A stretch of 64,000 bases of DNA from CAZVJU01 sp964627195 (GCA_964627195.1 CAZVJU010000004.1:1-64000); one strand, 5' to 3'; positions 45,150 through 54,412 are shown, counted from the first letter of the stretch. Notes: a model not told the origin generated them from the sequence alone. Translations and numbers: made by a program.

Positions 45150-45596
45150 ATGCTTGTAGGTCAATACTGCGCGACATTGACAGATAAAGGTCGAATTCCG
45201 GTACCTTCAAAATTTAGACATGAATTGGGTGAGAAAGTTGTGGTAGCGAAATGGTACGAAGGCTGTTTGGTAGTCGTATCTGAAAGCGAGTGGACTCGGA
45301 TTTTAGATAGGCTTACAGGTAAAACCAGTACAATCACGCAACCGGTAAGAGATACGGACAGATTTATTTTGGGATCGGCATTTGAAATTAGCCTCGATTC
45401 GCTAGGAAGGTTTGTTGTTCCTAAAGTTTTAAAAGAATTCGCAGACTTAAAACAAGAAGTAGTTTTCTTAGGTCTGGGAAATCGGCTGGAAGTCTGGGAC
45501 AAAAAATTGTGGGAAGAGAGAGAAACTTATATTCAAAAACATGCAGGCGAAATGCTTGAAAAACTCGCGAATGAGGCCGGGGGAGAAAGACAATGA
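45150..45596 (+). CDS. mraZ: transcriptional regulator MraZ
   Basis: The 148-residue protein has two SpoVT/AbrB-like repeats: LVGQYCATLTDKGRIPVPSKFR in the first and AFEISLDSLGRFVVPKVL in the second, each quoted shortened. The doubled DxxGR pattern (TDKGRI, DSLGRF) is the family mark. It binds DNA as a ring oligomer and controls the dcw operon. The three GTGG boxes 40 bases upstream are the expected target. Its stop codon overlaps the ATG of a 43-codon ORF. It is close to the usual length of about 145. Confidence 0.92.
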   Translation: MLVGQYCATLTDKGRIPVPSKFRHELGEKVVVAKWYEGCLVVVSESEWTRILDRLTGKTSTITQPVRDTDRFILGSAFEISLDSLGRFVVPKVLKEFADLKQEVVFLGLGNRLEVWDKKLWEERETYIQKHAGEMLEKLANEAGGERQ

Positions 45597-45724
45597 TACA
45601 ACTCTATAAAGAAATAATAGAAGAAAAGATCAGGGATATGATTTTGCTTTTTTCAAGTATTGAAGCTGAAAACATTTCCCACAAGAAGAATGGAAAAGGT
45701 AAAAATACTCAAAAAGTTTCATGA
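45593..45724 (+). CDS. 43-residue ORF between mraZ and rsmH
   Basis: ATG at 45593 overlaps the mraZ stop (ATGA) and is preceded by a purine-rich GGGGGAG five bases away, a better Shine-Dalgarno than most in this window. The frame encodes MIQLYKEIIEEKIRD, a likely amphipathic helix, and ends at 45724 after a basic tail. It overlaps the rsmH start by 35 bases. No family is recognised. It may be a real small protein, or a ribosome-coupling ORF that delivers ribosomes to rsmH. Confidence 0.45.
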   Translation: MIQLYKEIIEEKIRDMILLFSSIEAENISHKKNGKGKNTQKVS

Positions 45725-46658
45725 ACCGGTAATGCTCTTGGAGGTTCTAAAAGCTTTGAGAGTGAGAGAGTTAGCACATTCAAAGAAAGCTTGTTTTACG
45801 AACAAAGTTCGCAAACCTAAGTTTATTGATGCAACCTTGGGTTTAGGAGGCCATACAATTCCGATGGTTAAAGCTGGGGCTTATGTTTTAGGAATTGACG
45901 CGGATCTGGATTCCCTTGAAACTGCTCGTGAGAGGTTAGAACTAGCCTGCCCTTCGTCCGATATTAGTGATAATATGGGGCGATCTTTCGTTCTCGCTCA
46001 TGGCAACTTCAAGGAAATAGGAAAAATCGCTAAAGATAATGGATTTGTAGGCATTGACGGTGTTTTATTTGACTTAGGAATATCAAGTTACCAATTGGAA
46101 AGAAAAAACATTGGCTTGTCTTTTCAAGATCAGTCGGCATTGCTTGATATGCGGATCGATCCGAATTCAAACGGCGTAAAAGCATCTGACCTTCTGAAAG
46201 TTTTGAACGAAGGTCAGTTGACCGAACTTTTTGCTACTACTCTGGAAAAATATAGGGCCAGATTAATTGCCAAAGCAATTGTAACAGAAAGAACTAAGAG
46301 TGAGATTCGGAAAGTTGGGGACTTTTTATATACGATTAGAGGAATAATTAGACCCAAAAATAGATTAGATCCCGCAACTTTGCCGTTTTTAGCATTGAGG
46401 ATTGCAGTTAATAACGAAGTTGAAAACTTAAGAGTAGCTTTACCACAAGCATATGATCTTATAATTCCGGGAGGAAGACTTGTGGTTATAAGTTTTCATT
46501 CCGGAGAGGACATTACAGTAAAAAATTTCTTTAGACAGAAAAAGGCAGAATTAAAGGCAGTTCTTGTTACCAAAAAGCCGATCAAGCCTGATCTTTCCGA
46601 GATCGAAATAAATTCTCGTGCACGGAGTGCAAAAATGAGAATTTTAGAAAAAGTATGA
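45690..46658 (+). CDS. rsmH: 16S rRNA (cytosine(1402)-N4)-methyltransferase RsmH (MraW)
   Basis: I choose the ATG at 45690, giving 322 residues and a short N-terminus before FHEPVMLLEVL, the usual first motif. FIDATLGLGGHT is SAM motif I and GVLFDLGISSYQLE is the catalytic-side motif. VVISFHSGED and SRARSAKMR lie near the C-terminus. It methylates N4 of C1402 of 16S rRNA. A short Lys/Cys-rich insert (SKKACFTNKVRKPK) precedes motif I. The stop overlaps the ftsL-like start by four bases. Confidence 0.92.
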   Translation: MEKVKILKKFHEPVMLLEVLKALRVRELAHSKKACFTNKVRKPKFIDATLGLGGHTIPMVKAGAYVLGIDADLDSLETARERLELACPSSDISDNMGRSFVLAHGNFKEIGKIAKDNGFVGIDGVLFDLGISSYQLERKNIGLSFQDQSALLDMRIDPNSNGVKASDLLKVLNEGQLTELFATTLEKYRARLIAKAIVTERTKSEIRKVGDFLYTIRGIIRPKNRLDPATLPFLALRIAVNNEVENLRVALPQAYDLIIPGGRLVVISFHSGEDITVKNFFRQKKAELKAVLVTKKPIKPDLSEIEINSRARSAKMRILEKV

Positions 46659-46975
46659 CCAGACGTTTTAAACCGATAACAAATAGGACTTTGCGATTTT
46701 CACTCAGTAAAAAAGTTGTATGTGGAATCCTGATAAGTTTATGCTTTATTGTCCAAATATTTTTTACAATAGAGACTAGCGCAAATGGAGCTCAAATCGC
46801 CAATTTGGAGGAGGAACAAGAAAGGCTTAGTAAGGAAAACAGAGAATTAGAGGAAAAGCTTGTTACATCAACTTCACTCTCCGATTTGGAAAAAAGGGCT
46901 GAAGATTTGGGTTTTTCGAATGATGCCCGATTTTACTATCTAAAAAAAGGCGAAGCATTCGCAAAATTACCGTGA
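46655..46975 (+). CDS. ftsL: FtsL/DivIC-like division protein
   Basis: The 106-residue protein has a basic N-terminus, one membrane helix (about 24-41), and an outside coiled coil (about 47-75) rich in Glu and Leu. It ends with a SDLEKRAEDLGFS segment. Size, topology and place between rsmH and ftsI fit FtsL, whose sequence is poorly conserved; FtsB/DivIC-like would look similar. It would bridge early division proteins and the septal synthase FtsW-FtsI. Confidence 0.8.
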   Translation: MTRRFKPITNRTLRFSLSKKVVCGILISLCFIVQIFFTIETSANGAQIANLEEEQERLSKENRELEEKLVTSTSLSDLEKRAEDLGFSNDARFYYLKKGEAFAKLP

Positions 46976-46978
46976 TAC

Positions 46979-48691
46979 ATGCTAACCCGCTTACGTTTAA
47001 TATCAATTTTCTTCTCCCTTACCTATCTTGCTCTTATAGCTAGACTTTTTTATTGGCAAATATATAAGGGTATGGAACTTTCTGCTCAGGCGCGCGGTCA
47101 ATATCAAAAAGAGTCGACAATAGAAACCTCACGTGGTGATATTTTATCATCAGGTTCTAGCTGGCTTGCGGCAAGCGGTGAAGCCTGGATGGTTTATGCA
47201 GCACTAACTGATGTTACAGATTCTCCTAAGGTAATTGCAGAGAAGCTTGCACCTTTATTTGTGGAAGATCCCGATGACAGAAATAGCGTACTTGCTGAAA
47301 TCGATAGAGTCTATTCGTTGCTTACTAAAGATGGAGTTGTTTGGATTTCTCTTAAGTCAAGAGTTAAGTCTGAAGTGAAAAAAAAGATAGAAGAAATGGG
47401 AATAAAAGGAATTGGTTTTGAATTCCAGGAGAAAAGAATATATCCCGAAGCGTCAAGCGCAGCACAGCTTTTGGGTTTTGTGGGAAAAGATAAAGAAGGG
47501 AAAGATAAGGGTTATTTCGGCTTGGAAGGGTATTACGACGTTGTTTTATCTGGAAAACCTGGGTTTAAAGCACAGGAGAAGGACGCACGAGGGATCCCGA
47601 TGCTTTTTGGAACCAATCGAGAAGTCCTCGCTATTAAAGGAGCGAATCTTCAAACCCATATTGATAAATTTGTTCAGTTAACACTAGATAAAGAATTGGC
47701 TGAAGGAATTAAAAAATATGGGGCTTCGGGAGGCGTCGCTGTAGTTATGAACCCCGAAGACGGAAGCATTTTGGGGATGAGTTCGTTTCCTAGCTACGAT
47801 GCTGTAAAATACTGGGATTTTGGAGATGAACTTTTTACTAACCCAGTGATTTCGTCCAGTTTCGAGCCTGGATCAGTATTTAAAATAATAGTGATGGCGT
47901 CTGCACTCGATGCAGGAGTGATCGAACCTGATAGCAAGTGCGACATTTGCTCCGGGCCAGTAAAAGTTGATAGCTATTTAATTGAAACTTGGAATCAGGA
48001 ATATTTTCCCGACTCATCTATGACTGACGTAATTATCCATTCTGATAACGTGGGTATGGTATACGTTGCTAGAAAAGTAGGTTCCGACGCACTTTATGAC
48101 TATGTAAAATCATTTGGAATAGGTGGGCTAACCAGTATTGATCTCCAGGGAGAAGCAAATCCTGCTTTAAGAGAAAAGGGTAAATGGAGTGGGATTGATC
48201 TCGCTACTGCAAGTTTTGGCCAAGGGGTTGCCGTTACTCCGATTCAGCTAATAACTGCGGCTTCAATAATTGCCAATAAAGGTGTGAAAGTTACACCACA
48301 AGTGGTAGATAAAATTATCGGAGACAACTGGGAAGAAGATATAAAACCAGTCAAAGGCAAAAGAGTTATCTCAGAAAAAGCAGCAAATCAAATTACTGCA
48401 ATGATGGTTGAAGCTGCAAAAAAGGGTGAATCAAAGTGGACTTATCTAAGAGGATTTAAAGTTGCCGGAAAAACTGGCACAGCACAAATTCCAATAGAGG
48501 GACACTATGATAATGAAAAAACAATAGCCAGCTTTATTGGCTTTGCTCCTTATGATGATCCTGAATTTATAATGTTAATTACACTCCGTCAGCCTACAAC
48601 CTCCCCTTGGGCGTCAGAGACTGCAGCGCCATTGTGGTATTCAATCGCAAAAGATTTTTTTGACTATTATCGGATTCAACCTGAAAATTAG
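46979..48691 (+). CDS. ftsI: septal penicillin-binding protein, class B (FtsI/PBP2 type)
   Basis: The 570-residue protein has an N-terminal membrane helix (about 7-24), a dimerisation domain with TSRGDIL, and a transpeptidase domain. The active-site motifs are all present: SVFK with Ser near 299, SDN near 354, and KTGTA near 498. It cross-links septal peptidoglycan and works with FtsW, encoded about 14 kb downstream. No PASTA domain is visible. It starts three bases after the ftsL-like stop. Confidence 0.93.
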   Translation: MLTRLRLISIFFSLTYLALIARLFYWQIYKGMELSAQARGQYQKESTIETSRGDILSSGSSWLAASGEAWMVYAALTDVTDSPKVIAEKLAPLFVEDPDDRNSVLAEIDRVYSLLTKDGVVWISLKSRVKSEVKKKIEEMGIKGIGFEFQEKRIYPEASSAAQLLGFVGKDKEGKDKGYFGLEGYYDVVLSGKPGFKAQEKDARGIPMLFGTNREVLAIKGANLQTHIDKFVQLTLDKELAEGIKKYGASGGVAVVMNPEDGSILGMSSFPSYDAVKYWDFGDELFTNPVISSSFEPGSVFKIIVMASALDAGVIEPDSKCDICSGPVKVDSYLIETWNQEYFPDSSMTDVIIHSDNVGMVYVARKVGSDALYDYVKSFGIGGLTSIDLQGEANPALREKGKWSGIDLATASFGQGVAVTPIQLITAASIIANKGVKVTPQVVDKIIGDNWEEDIKPVKGKRVISEKAANQITAMMVEAAKKGESKWTYLRGFKVAGKTGTAQIPIEGHYDNEKTIASFIGFAPYDDPEFIMLITLRQPTTSPWASETAAPLWYSIAKDFFDYYRIQPEN

Positions 48692-48727
48692 AAACTGTAA
48701 CAAAATCTCGCATAACTCGATTTTGGA

Positions 48728-48882
48728 TTCGCCGATGGCGAAAGTTTGTAGCATCTGGCTTGCAGCCATTTGTAGCATAAAGATGCTACAATATAAAGAA
48801 ATCGCATTCTATAATTGGAATAAGGTTGCGATTTCTATAGCATACATCACATCATTTTTGGTCTAATCTTGGGCTGTGATGT
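48728..48882 (+). promoter_or_regulatory. structured leader/regulatory region before murA
   Basis: Several perfect inverted repeats lie in 155 bases. They are TTCGCC-GAT-GGCGAA (48728-48742), TGTAGCATCT / AGATGCTACA (48747-48790), GAAATCGCA / TGCGATTTC (48798-48835) and ACATCACA / TGTGATGT (48844-48882). A second TGTAGCAT at 48771 competes for the same ATGCTACA, so alternative folds are possible. An extended -10, TGCTACAAT, lies at 48784-48792. Confidence 0.6.
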
Positions 48883-48900
48883 CTGTAGTGTTACACATCC

Positions 48901-50190
48901 ATGAATATTAAAGTACAAGGGGGGCAGGTGTTATCTGGTGAGATTTATCCTTCTGGTAGCAAAAACTCCGCAGTACACATCCTTCCTGCGACACTCCTTT
49001 TGGATGAAAAAGTTGTTTTAGAGAATATTCCCGATATTAAGGACGTATCCACAATAATTACAGTACTCCAAAAGTTGGGAGGTAAAGTTGATTGGGATAA
49101 AGAGAAGAAGATAATCGAAATTGATAATTCATCCATAAACTTTCAAGCTCTTTCTGAAGAAGATTTGGGCAAGATAAAAGCATCAGCTCTACTTTGGGGA
49201 GGACTTCTTGGTAGGTTTGGAAAAGTAGATTTTAGTCAACTTCCGGGAGGTTGTACTTTGGGCATTAGACCTTTTGAGCCTTTTTATAAATCTTTCAGGG
49301 ATTTGGGAATTTCCGTTAAAGAGACAGATAAGGGTGTAATTATGGATGCTACGCATGCGACATCTGCATCTATTTGGCTCACGGAAATGGCGGTATCAGT
49401 GACCAGTACGTTAGTTATGATTGCTACTACTTTGAAAGGAAGGACTGTTCTTACCGGTGTAGCTTCTGAACCCCAGGTTCAGGACTTATGTAATTTTCTA
49501 GTCCTGGCAGGTGCAGATATCAAAGGAATAGGGACTAGCGTACTTGAGATAAATGGAAGAAAAAAGCTTTCAGGAATAAAGTACAAGATACTTCATGATC
49601 ATTACGAAATAGCAACCTTTTTGGCATTGGGAGCTTGTACCGGAGGTGAAATACTGGTTCACAATGCGCAAAAAGAATTGTTCCCTCAGATAAATTATGA
49701 GTTCTCAAAATTTAATGTGAATGTAGAATACAACGGTGATACCGCAATTCTTAAAAAGAGACAAGAACTAAAATTTACCGGCTCGTTTGACAAGAAAACT
49801 AATGTAGTCCGTGCTCAGCCTTGGCCAGGCCTTCCCGTTGATATTTTACCTATTTTTATTCCGCTAGCCCTCGCAGCACCGAGAGGATACATGCTGTTTC
49901 ATAATTGGATGTACGAGTCGGGTCTTTTTTGGACAAGCGAATTAACAAAATTAGGGGCTGAAGTTATTATGGCTGACCCGCATAGAGTAATTGTTATTGC
50001 AGGAAATAAGCTAATTGGATCGACACTTGAGGCTCCTTATATTATCCGTGCGGTCGTTGCTATGGTTATGGCGGCTATGATTGCAGAAGGAGAAACAACA
50101 ATTTTAAATGCTGATGCGCTATATAGAGGGCATCCTTATTTTTCAGAAAACCTCCGTAAACTAGGGGCAAAGATTGAAGAGGTCAGCTAA
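48901..50190 (+). CDS. murA: UDP-N-acetylglucosamine 1-carboxyvinyltransferase
   Basis: The 429-residue protein matches MurA in length. Lys21-Asn22 in SGSKNSA bind substrate, and LPGGCTLGIRP carries the catalytic Cys118, so fosfomycin sensitivity would be expected from this residue. It adds enolpyruvate to UDP-GlcNAc, the first committed wall step. It follows a 209-base spacer with several inverted repeats and an own likely promoter. No clear Shine-Dalgarno precedes its ATG. Confidence 0.95.
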   Translation: MNIKVQGGQVLSGEIYPSGSKNSAVHILPATLLLDEKVVLENIPDIKDVSTIITVLQKLGGKVDWDKEKKIIEIDNSSINFQALSEEDLGKIKASALLWGGLLGRFGKVDFSQLPGGCTLGIRPFEPFYKSFRDLGISVKETDKGVIMDATHATSASIWLTEMAVSVTSTLVMIATTLKGRTVLTGVASEPQVQDLCNFLVLAGADIKGIGTSVLEINGRKKLSGIKYKILHDHYEIATFLALGACTGGEILVHNAQKELFPQINYEFSKFNVNVEYNGDTAILKKRQELKFTGSFDKKTNVVRAQPWPGLPVDILPIFIPLALAAPRGYMLFHNWMYESGLFWTSELTKLGAEVIMADPHRVIVIAGNKLIGSTLEAPYIIRAVVAMVMAAMIAEGETTILNADALYRGHPYFSENLRKLGAKIEEVS

Positions 50191-50212
50191 AGAGTTATCA
50201 AAATAAATCCAC

Positions 50213-51757
50213 ATGGTTTTACATACCCTTCTAGAAGGTCTATCAGACTATAAAATATACGGTTCTGAGAAGATTGTTATTAGTGCACTAACTGATGATT
50301 CCAGAAAAATTAAAAAGAGCAATTTATTTATTGCGATTAAGGGCTTGAAGGTTGATGCCCACAAATTTATCCCTGATGCGATTGCCAAAGGAGCTTCAGT
50401 GATTGTTGGCGAGGTTGAGCCTAAAAATGAGTGGTTAAGAAAAATTACCTACATACGAGTACCCAATTCTCGGTATGCATTAGGCGTAATTGCATCTGCT
50501 TGGTACGGATATCCTAGTAGATCGATGAAGGTAATAGGGGTAACCGGCACGAAAGGAAAAACTACCGTATCACATATTTTGTTTTGGCTTTTTAAAAATG
50601 CCGGTCTGAGAGCAGGATTAGTTTCATCCATAAACGCATTTATTGGTGATAGGGAGCTTGACACAGGAGCGCATGTTACAAACCCCGAACCCCTATCTCT
50701 TCAGAAATTGCTATCACAAATGCTGGAAGCAAAGTGTGAGTATGCAGTCTTGGAGATTACATCACACGGTTTAGATCAGGAAAGAGTAGCCGGTATTGAT
50801 TTTGATACGGCTATTTTAACGAATATTGCCCATGAACATCTTGATTACCATCAAACTTTTGAAAACTACAAAACTGCAAAAGCAAAACTTTTCAGATCAG
50901 TTAATGTAGCGATTCTAAATAAAGATGATGGCTCGTTCGAATTTATCAAAGGCGTATTGCCACAAACAACACAGTTGATAACTTACGCTATTAAAAATCA
51001 GGCAGATTATACAGGCGGTAAACTTCTATTAAATGAAGTGATGAAATTTCAAGTAATGGTTGGTTCGGAAAAGCATGAAATTACCTCCAATTTGGTCGGT
51101 GACTATAACGCTTTAAACATATTGGCGGCAATTGCAGTAGCAAGAAAATTAGATGTGGACTGGCACAGCATAGAAAAAACTATTACTGATTTACCAAAAT
51201 TACCAGGTAGATTTGAAAAAATTGAGAATGACAAGGGTATATCTATCTACGTTGACTTTGCCCATACACCGGATTCTCTGGAAAAAGTCCTTGCCCTTTT
51301 AAGAAAAAAGTATTCTGGAAGATTGATATCTGTATTTGGTTGTGCCAGCGAGCGTGATACTTTGAAGCGTCCGATGATGGGCGAGATTTCGACTAGACTT
51401 GCAGATATTTCAATCTTTACCGCCGAAGACCCTAGGAATGAAAGTGTTGATAAAGTTATCAGTGAGATTGTGGGGGGGGTAAAGAAGAAGCGGGCTGAGG
51501 AAGGTAAACCCAGATACTTCCATGAATCGATTAATCGAAGTAAAAAACACATTTTTTTTAGGATTCCGGAGAGAGGAGAGGCAATCAGTTTTGCAATTCG
51601 GAAGTTGGCTAAAAAGGGAGACGTTGTAGCTATTTTTGGGAAGGGTCATGAAAAAAGTATGGCATATAACGGTATTGAATATCCATGGTCTGATCAGGAG
51701 GCAGTAAAAATCGCCTTGAAAGGGAAGGTAAAGGAAATTAAAAGGCCAGGCCTTTAA
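50213..51757 (+). CDS. murE: UDP-MurNAc-tripeptide synthetase
   Basis: The 514-residue Mur ligase has an N-terminal UDP-binding domain with ALTDDSRKI, the ATP loop GTKGKTT (112-118), EITSHGLDQERV and NIAHEHLDYH. Near the C-terminus is EDPRNE, the place where DAP-adding enzymes have DNPR; the Arg is kept, which weakly favours meso-diaminopimelate over lysine. It adds the third residue to UDP-MurNAc-dipeptide. The last codons (KRPGL and stop) are formed by a palindromic repeat. Confidence 0.92.
   Translation: MVLHTLLEGLSDYKIYGSEKIVISALTDDSRKIKKSNLFIAIKGLKVDAHKFIPDAIAKGASVIVGEVEPKNEWLRKITYIRVPNSRYALGVIASAWYGYPSRSMKVIGVTGTKGKTTVSHILFWLFKNAGLRAGLVSSINAFIGDRELDTGAHVTNPEPLSLQKLLSQMLEAKCEYAVLEITSHGLDQERVAGIDFDTAILTNIAHEHLDYHQTFENYKTAKAKLFRSVNVAILNKDDGSFEFIKGVLPQTTQLITYAIKNQADYTGGKLLLNEVMKFQVMVGSEKHEITSNLVGDYNALNILAAIAVARKLDVDWHSIEKTITDLPKLPGRFEKIENDKGISIYVDFAHTPDSLEKVLALLRKKYSGRLISVFGCASERDTLKRPMMGEISTRLADISIFTAEDPRNESVDKVISEIVGGVKKKRAEEGKPRYFHESINRSKKHIFFRIPERGEAISFAIRKLAKKGDVVAIFGKGHEKSMAYNGIEYPWSDQEAVKIALKGKVKEIKRPGL
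51741..51757 (+). repeat. AAAGGCC/GGCCTTT palindrome forming the murE end
   Basis: AAAGGCC-A-GGCCTTT lies in the last codons of murE and supplies part of its stop codon. Its reverse complement, extended, equals 19 bases of the palindrome at 36413. Confidence 0.75.
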
Positions 51758-51789
51758 AGGAGAGTACTTACAAGACTAATATAGTAAAT

Positions 51790-53211
51790 ATGAATATAAC
51801 AAAATTAAAACATGTTCATTTCATGGGGATTGGGGGTAGCGCTATTTCTGGAGTGGCTTTAATGTGCCAAGAAGAGGGATTTACTGTATCGGGGTGTGAT
51901 TTAGATACAGATACAGCTTATTTAGGAAAAGTTAAAAAATCCATAAAAAGAATTTTTAGTGGGCACGATAAAAACCATTTAATAAATGCAGACCTTTTGG
52001 TTGTAAGTCCTTCGGTTCTTTTTCGAAACGAAAATCACCCCGAAGTCATGGAGGCAAATAAGAGAAAAATTCTACTGACTTGGGAAGAGTTTTTGGGCAA
52101 ATATCTTCATAAAAAAAAGCAAGTTATTTGTATTGCAGGTACTCACGGTAAATCTACAACGACCGCCATGTCTGGACTTTTATTTGAGAAAGCGAATTTT
52201 GATCCGAGTGTAATTATTGGAGCTAAGGTGAAAGAATGGGAAGGAAATTTCAGAATGGGTGCGGGAGATGTTTTTATAACTGAAGCAGATGAATTTTTCG
52301 ACAATTTTTTACATTACTATCCTGAGGTGATAATTCTAAACAATATTGAATTTGATCACCCTGATTACTTTAAATCTGAAAAGGATATATTGAGGAGTTT
52401 TGAGAAATTTGTAAAACATTTGGTAGGTAAAAAAATTCTTATAGTAAACCAGGATTCGATCGGAATTAAACGATTATTTGCACTTCTTGGTAGTAGGTTT
52501 CTCAAAACGATTAGTGTTTATGGATATTCTCTTGAACAAAACCCCAAGGTTAAATTGCAGTTTTCAGCAAAGGTAACTATAAATAGGAAAATTTCTCAAG
52601 ACACATTTTTTTCAATTAAATCAGATAAACTCCACCTAAGTGATGATTATCATTTAAGCATTCCTGGAGAATATAATGTTGCAAATGCATCTGGGGTTAT
52701 TATTCTTTCGAAATTATTCGAAATAAAAAATAATAACATAAAGAGTGTTTTAAAAAACTTTCGGGGAGTTGGTAGGAGATTGGAGTTGATAGGGGAGAAA
52801 AACGGAATAAAAGTATTTGATGATTACGCGCATCATCCAACCGCAATAAAAGTAACTTTAGAGGCACTTCGGCAGAAATATTTCAAGAATAGAATTTGGG
52901 CAGTAGTAGAGCTGCATTCTTATTCGCGAACCAAAGCGCTGCTAAATAATTACAAAGGAGTATTTGAGGAGGCAGACAAAGTAATAGTTGGGCCAATATT
53001 TAAAGCTCGTGATAATAAAAGTTTTGGAGTTACAGGTAAGGATGTTGTAAACAAATCTGGCCACAAAGACGCAATTTATCTGGAAGATTTAGAAATCATA
53101 TTAGGCACCCTAAAGAACAATTCTAAAAAGGGAGACATAATAATAGTTATGGGTGCAGGTTACAGCTATAAATGGGCAAGAGAGATTTTGGCAAAAATAA
53201 CGGAAAGTTAA
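51790..53211 (+). CDS. murC: UDP-N-acetylmuramate-L-alanine ligase
   Basis: The 473-residue protein starts MNITKLKHVHFMGIGGSAISG, the MurC N-terminal glycine motif (13-16). It has the ATP loop GTHGKSTT (117-124), EADEFFDNF, NNIEFDHPDYF and DDYAHHPTAI. It adds L-Ala to UDP-MurNAc. The related recycling ligase Mpl has a similar build, but no other MurC is present and the position in the dcw cluster favours MurC. It lies 32 bases after murE. Confidence 0.92.
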   Translation: MNITKLKHVHFMGIGGSAISGVALMCQEEGFTVSGCDLDTDTAYLGKVKKSIKRIFSGHDKNHLINADLLVVSPSVLFRNENHPEVMEANKRKILLTWEEFLGKYLHKKKQVICIAGTHGKSTTTAMSGLLFEKANFDPSVIIGAKVKEWEGNFRMGAGDVFITEADEFFDNFLHYYPEVIILNNIEFDHPDYFKSEKDILRSFEKFVKHLVGKKILIVNQDSIGIKRLFALLGSRFLKTISVYGYSLEQNPKVKLQFSAKVTINRKISQDTFFSIKSDKLHLSDDYHLSIPGEYNVANASGVIILSKLFEIKNNNIKSVLKNFRGVGRRLELIGEKNGIKVFDDYAHHPTAIKVTLEALRQKYFKNRIWAVVELHSYSRTKALLNNYKGVFEEADKVIVGPIFKARDNKSFGVTGKDVVNKSGHKDAIYLEDLEIILGTLKNNSKKGDIIIVMGAGYSYKWAREILAKITES

Positions 53212-53242
53212 TGACTTTGTGTGAGATAATATATTGCTTATC

Positions 53243-54412
53243 ATGGATAATATAAAGAAAATAAAAGAGAAGCTTGGAGAGAAAGCATTTTTAGGGCAAT
53301 CTTTAAGTAAGCACACATTCCTAAAAATTGGCGGACAGGCAGATATTTTTTATGAAGCGGAAACAACCGAGGATTTTACTAAAGCAATTGTTGAAGCGAG
53401 AAAGTTGGACATATCGGTGACAATACTAGGGGACGGGAGTAATGTTCTAATATCGGACAAAGGAATAAGAGGTTTGGTTCTAGTTGATCGGTCGGATAAA
53501 ATCGAAATTCTTGGAGAAAAGACAGAGCAAATTGAACTTCAAGAAATTAATAAACCTATATATCGGTGGGAATCTGATTCTAAAGTTGGAACTTTTAAGT
53601 ACGAGTTTAAGGATTTGGACTATGACGAAAACGACAAACCCCGGGTGCGTGTTCGTATGGATAGTGGAGTAAATCTTCCAAAAGCCACCGATTTTCTCCT
53701 CGACAAAGGAATTACTGGTTTGCAGTGGTATGCCGGTATACCAGGAACCGTCGGAGGAGCTATTTTTAATAATATCCACGGAGGGACGCATTTTATCAGC
53801 GAGGTTTTGGATACTGTGACCGTTCTTGATTTACAAGGTGGTTCACACACTTTAAGTATTGAAGAGCTGGGAGTTGATTATGATAAAAGCCGTTTCCAAG
53901 AAACCGGAGAAATAATCCTGGAAGCTACATTTTTACTTCTTAAAGGGGATGTGGATAAAGCAAAATATGTTCGCTATGAATGGGCAAAAAGAAAAAGTTT
54001 ACAGCCGAGAAACTCCCCAGGATGTGCTTTTCATAATTTGACTCAGGAACAGAAAGAGAAACTCGGAATTCCGACGACAAGCACAGGCTTTATTATAGAA
54101 CATTTACTAAAGATGACAGGGTTTAGAATTGGCGATGCCGCTATTTCACAAGATCATCATAATTTTATAGTTAATGAGGGGAAAGCAACTGCCAAAGATT
54201 ATCTTGCTGTTATGAAGGAAATATACAATCGAGCCAAGAAGGAATTAGGTATCGAATTAGTTCCTGAAATATTTTTACTGGGATTTCAGGAGGAAGAAAT
54301 AAAAGAATTCAGGCATCCTCGCCAGATCGAACTGCGGAAAAAAAGGGCATATGAAATAAGAACAGTCTATAAAGACAGCAAAAAAATGTTTAGTGCACAA
54401 CGATCTTCTTAG
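53243..54412 (+). CDS. murB: UDP-N-acetylenolpyruvoylglucosamine reductase, enlarged
   Basis: I start at ATG 53243; a TTG three codons upstream is weaker. The protein has the FAD-binding TFLKIGGQAD, ILGDGSNVLISD and GIPGTVGGAIFNN motifs, and SPGCAFHN where the proton-donating Ser or Cys lies (Cys here). At about 389 residues it exceeds the usual 300. About 40 residues are added between RGLVLV and MDSGVNLPKA, and about 40 charged residues follow the final PEIFLLG motif. It reduces the enolpyruvyl product of MurA to UDP-MurNAc. It overlaps nothing and murD follows after three bases. Confidence 0.9.
   Translation: MDNIKKIKEKLGEKAFLGQSLSKHTFLKIGGQADIFYEAETTEDFTKAIVEARKLDISVTILGDGSNVLISDKGIRGLVLVDRSDKIEILGEKTEQIELQEINKPIYRWESDSKVGTFKYEFKDLDYDENDKPRVRVRMDSGVNLPKATDFLLDKGITGLQWYAGIPGTVGGAIFNNIHGGTHFISEVLDTVTVLDLQGGSHTLSIEELGVDYDKSRFQETGEIILEATFLLLKGDVDKAKYVRYEWAKRKSLQPRNSPGCAFHNLTQEQKEKLGIPTTSTGFIIEHLLKMTGFRIGDAAISQDHHNFIVNEGKATAKDYLAVMKEIYNRAKKELGIELVPEIFLLGFQEEEIKEFRHPRQIELRKKRAYEIRTVYKDSKKMFSAQRSS

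Noticed and set aside
48660..48866. 68-codon frame across the ftsI-murA spacer
   Set aside because: It begins inside ftsI and covers only the inverted-repeat region, with no Shine-Dalgarno and no likeness to a protein. The hairpins explain the sequence better.
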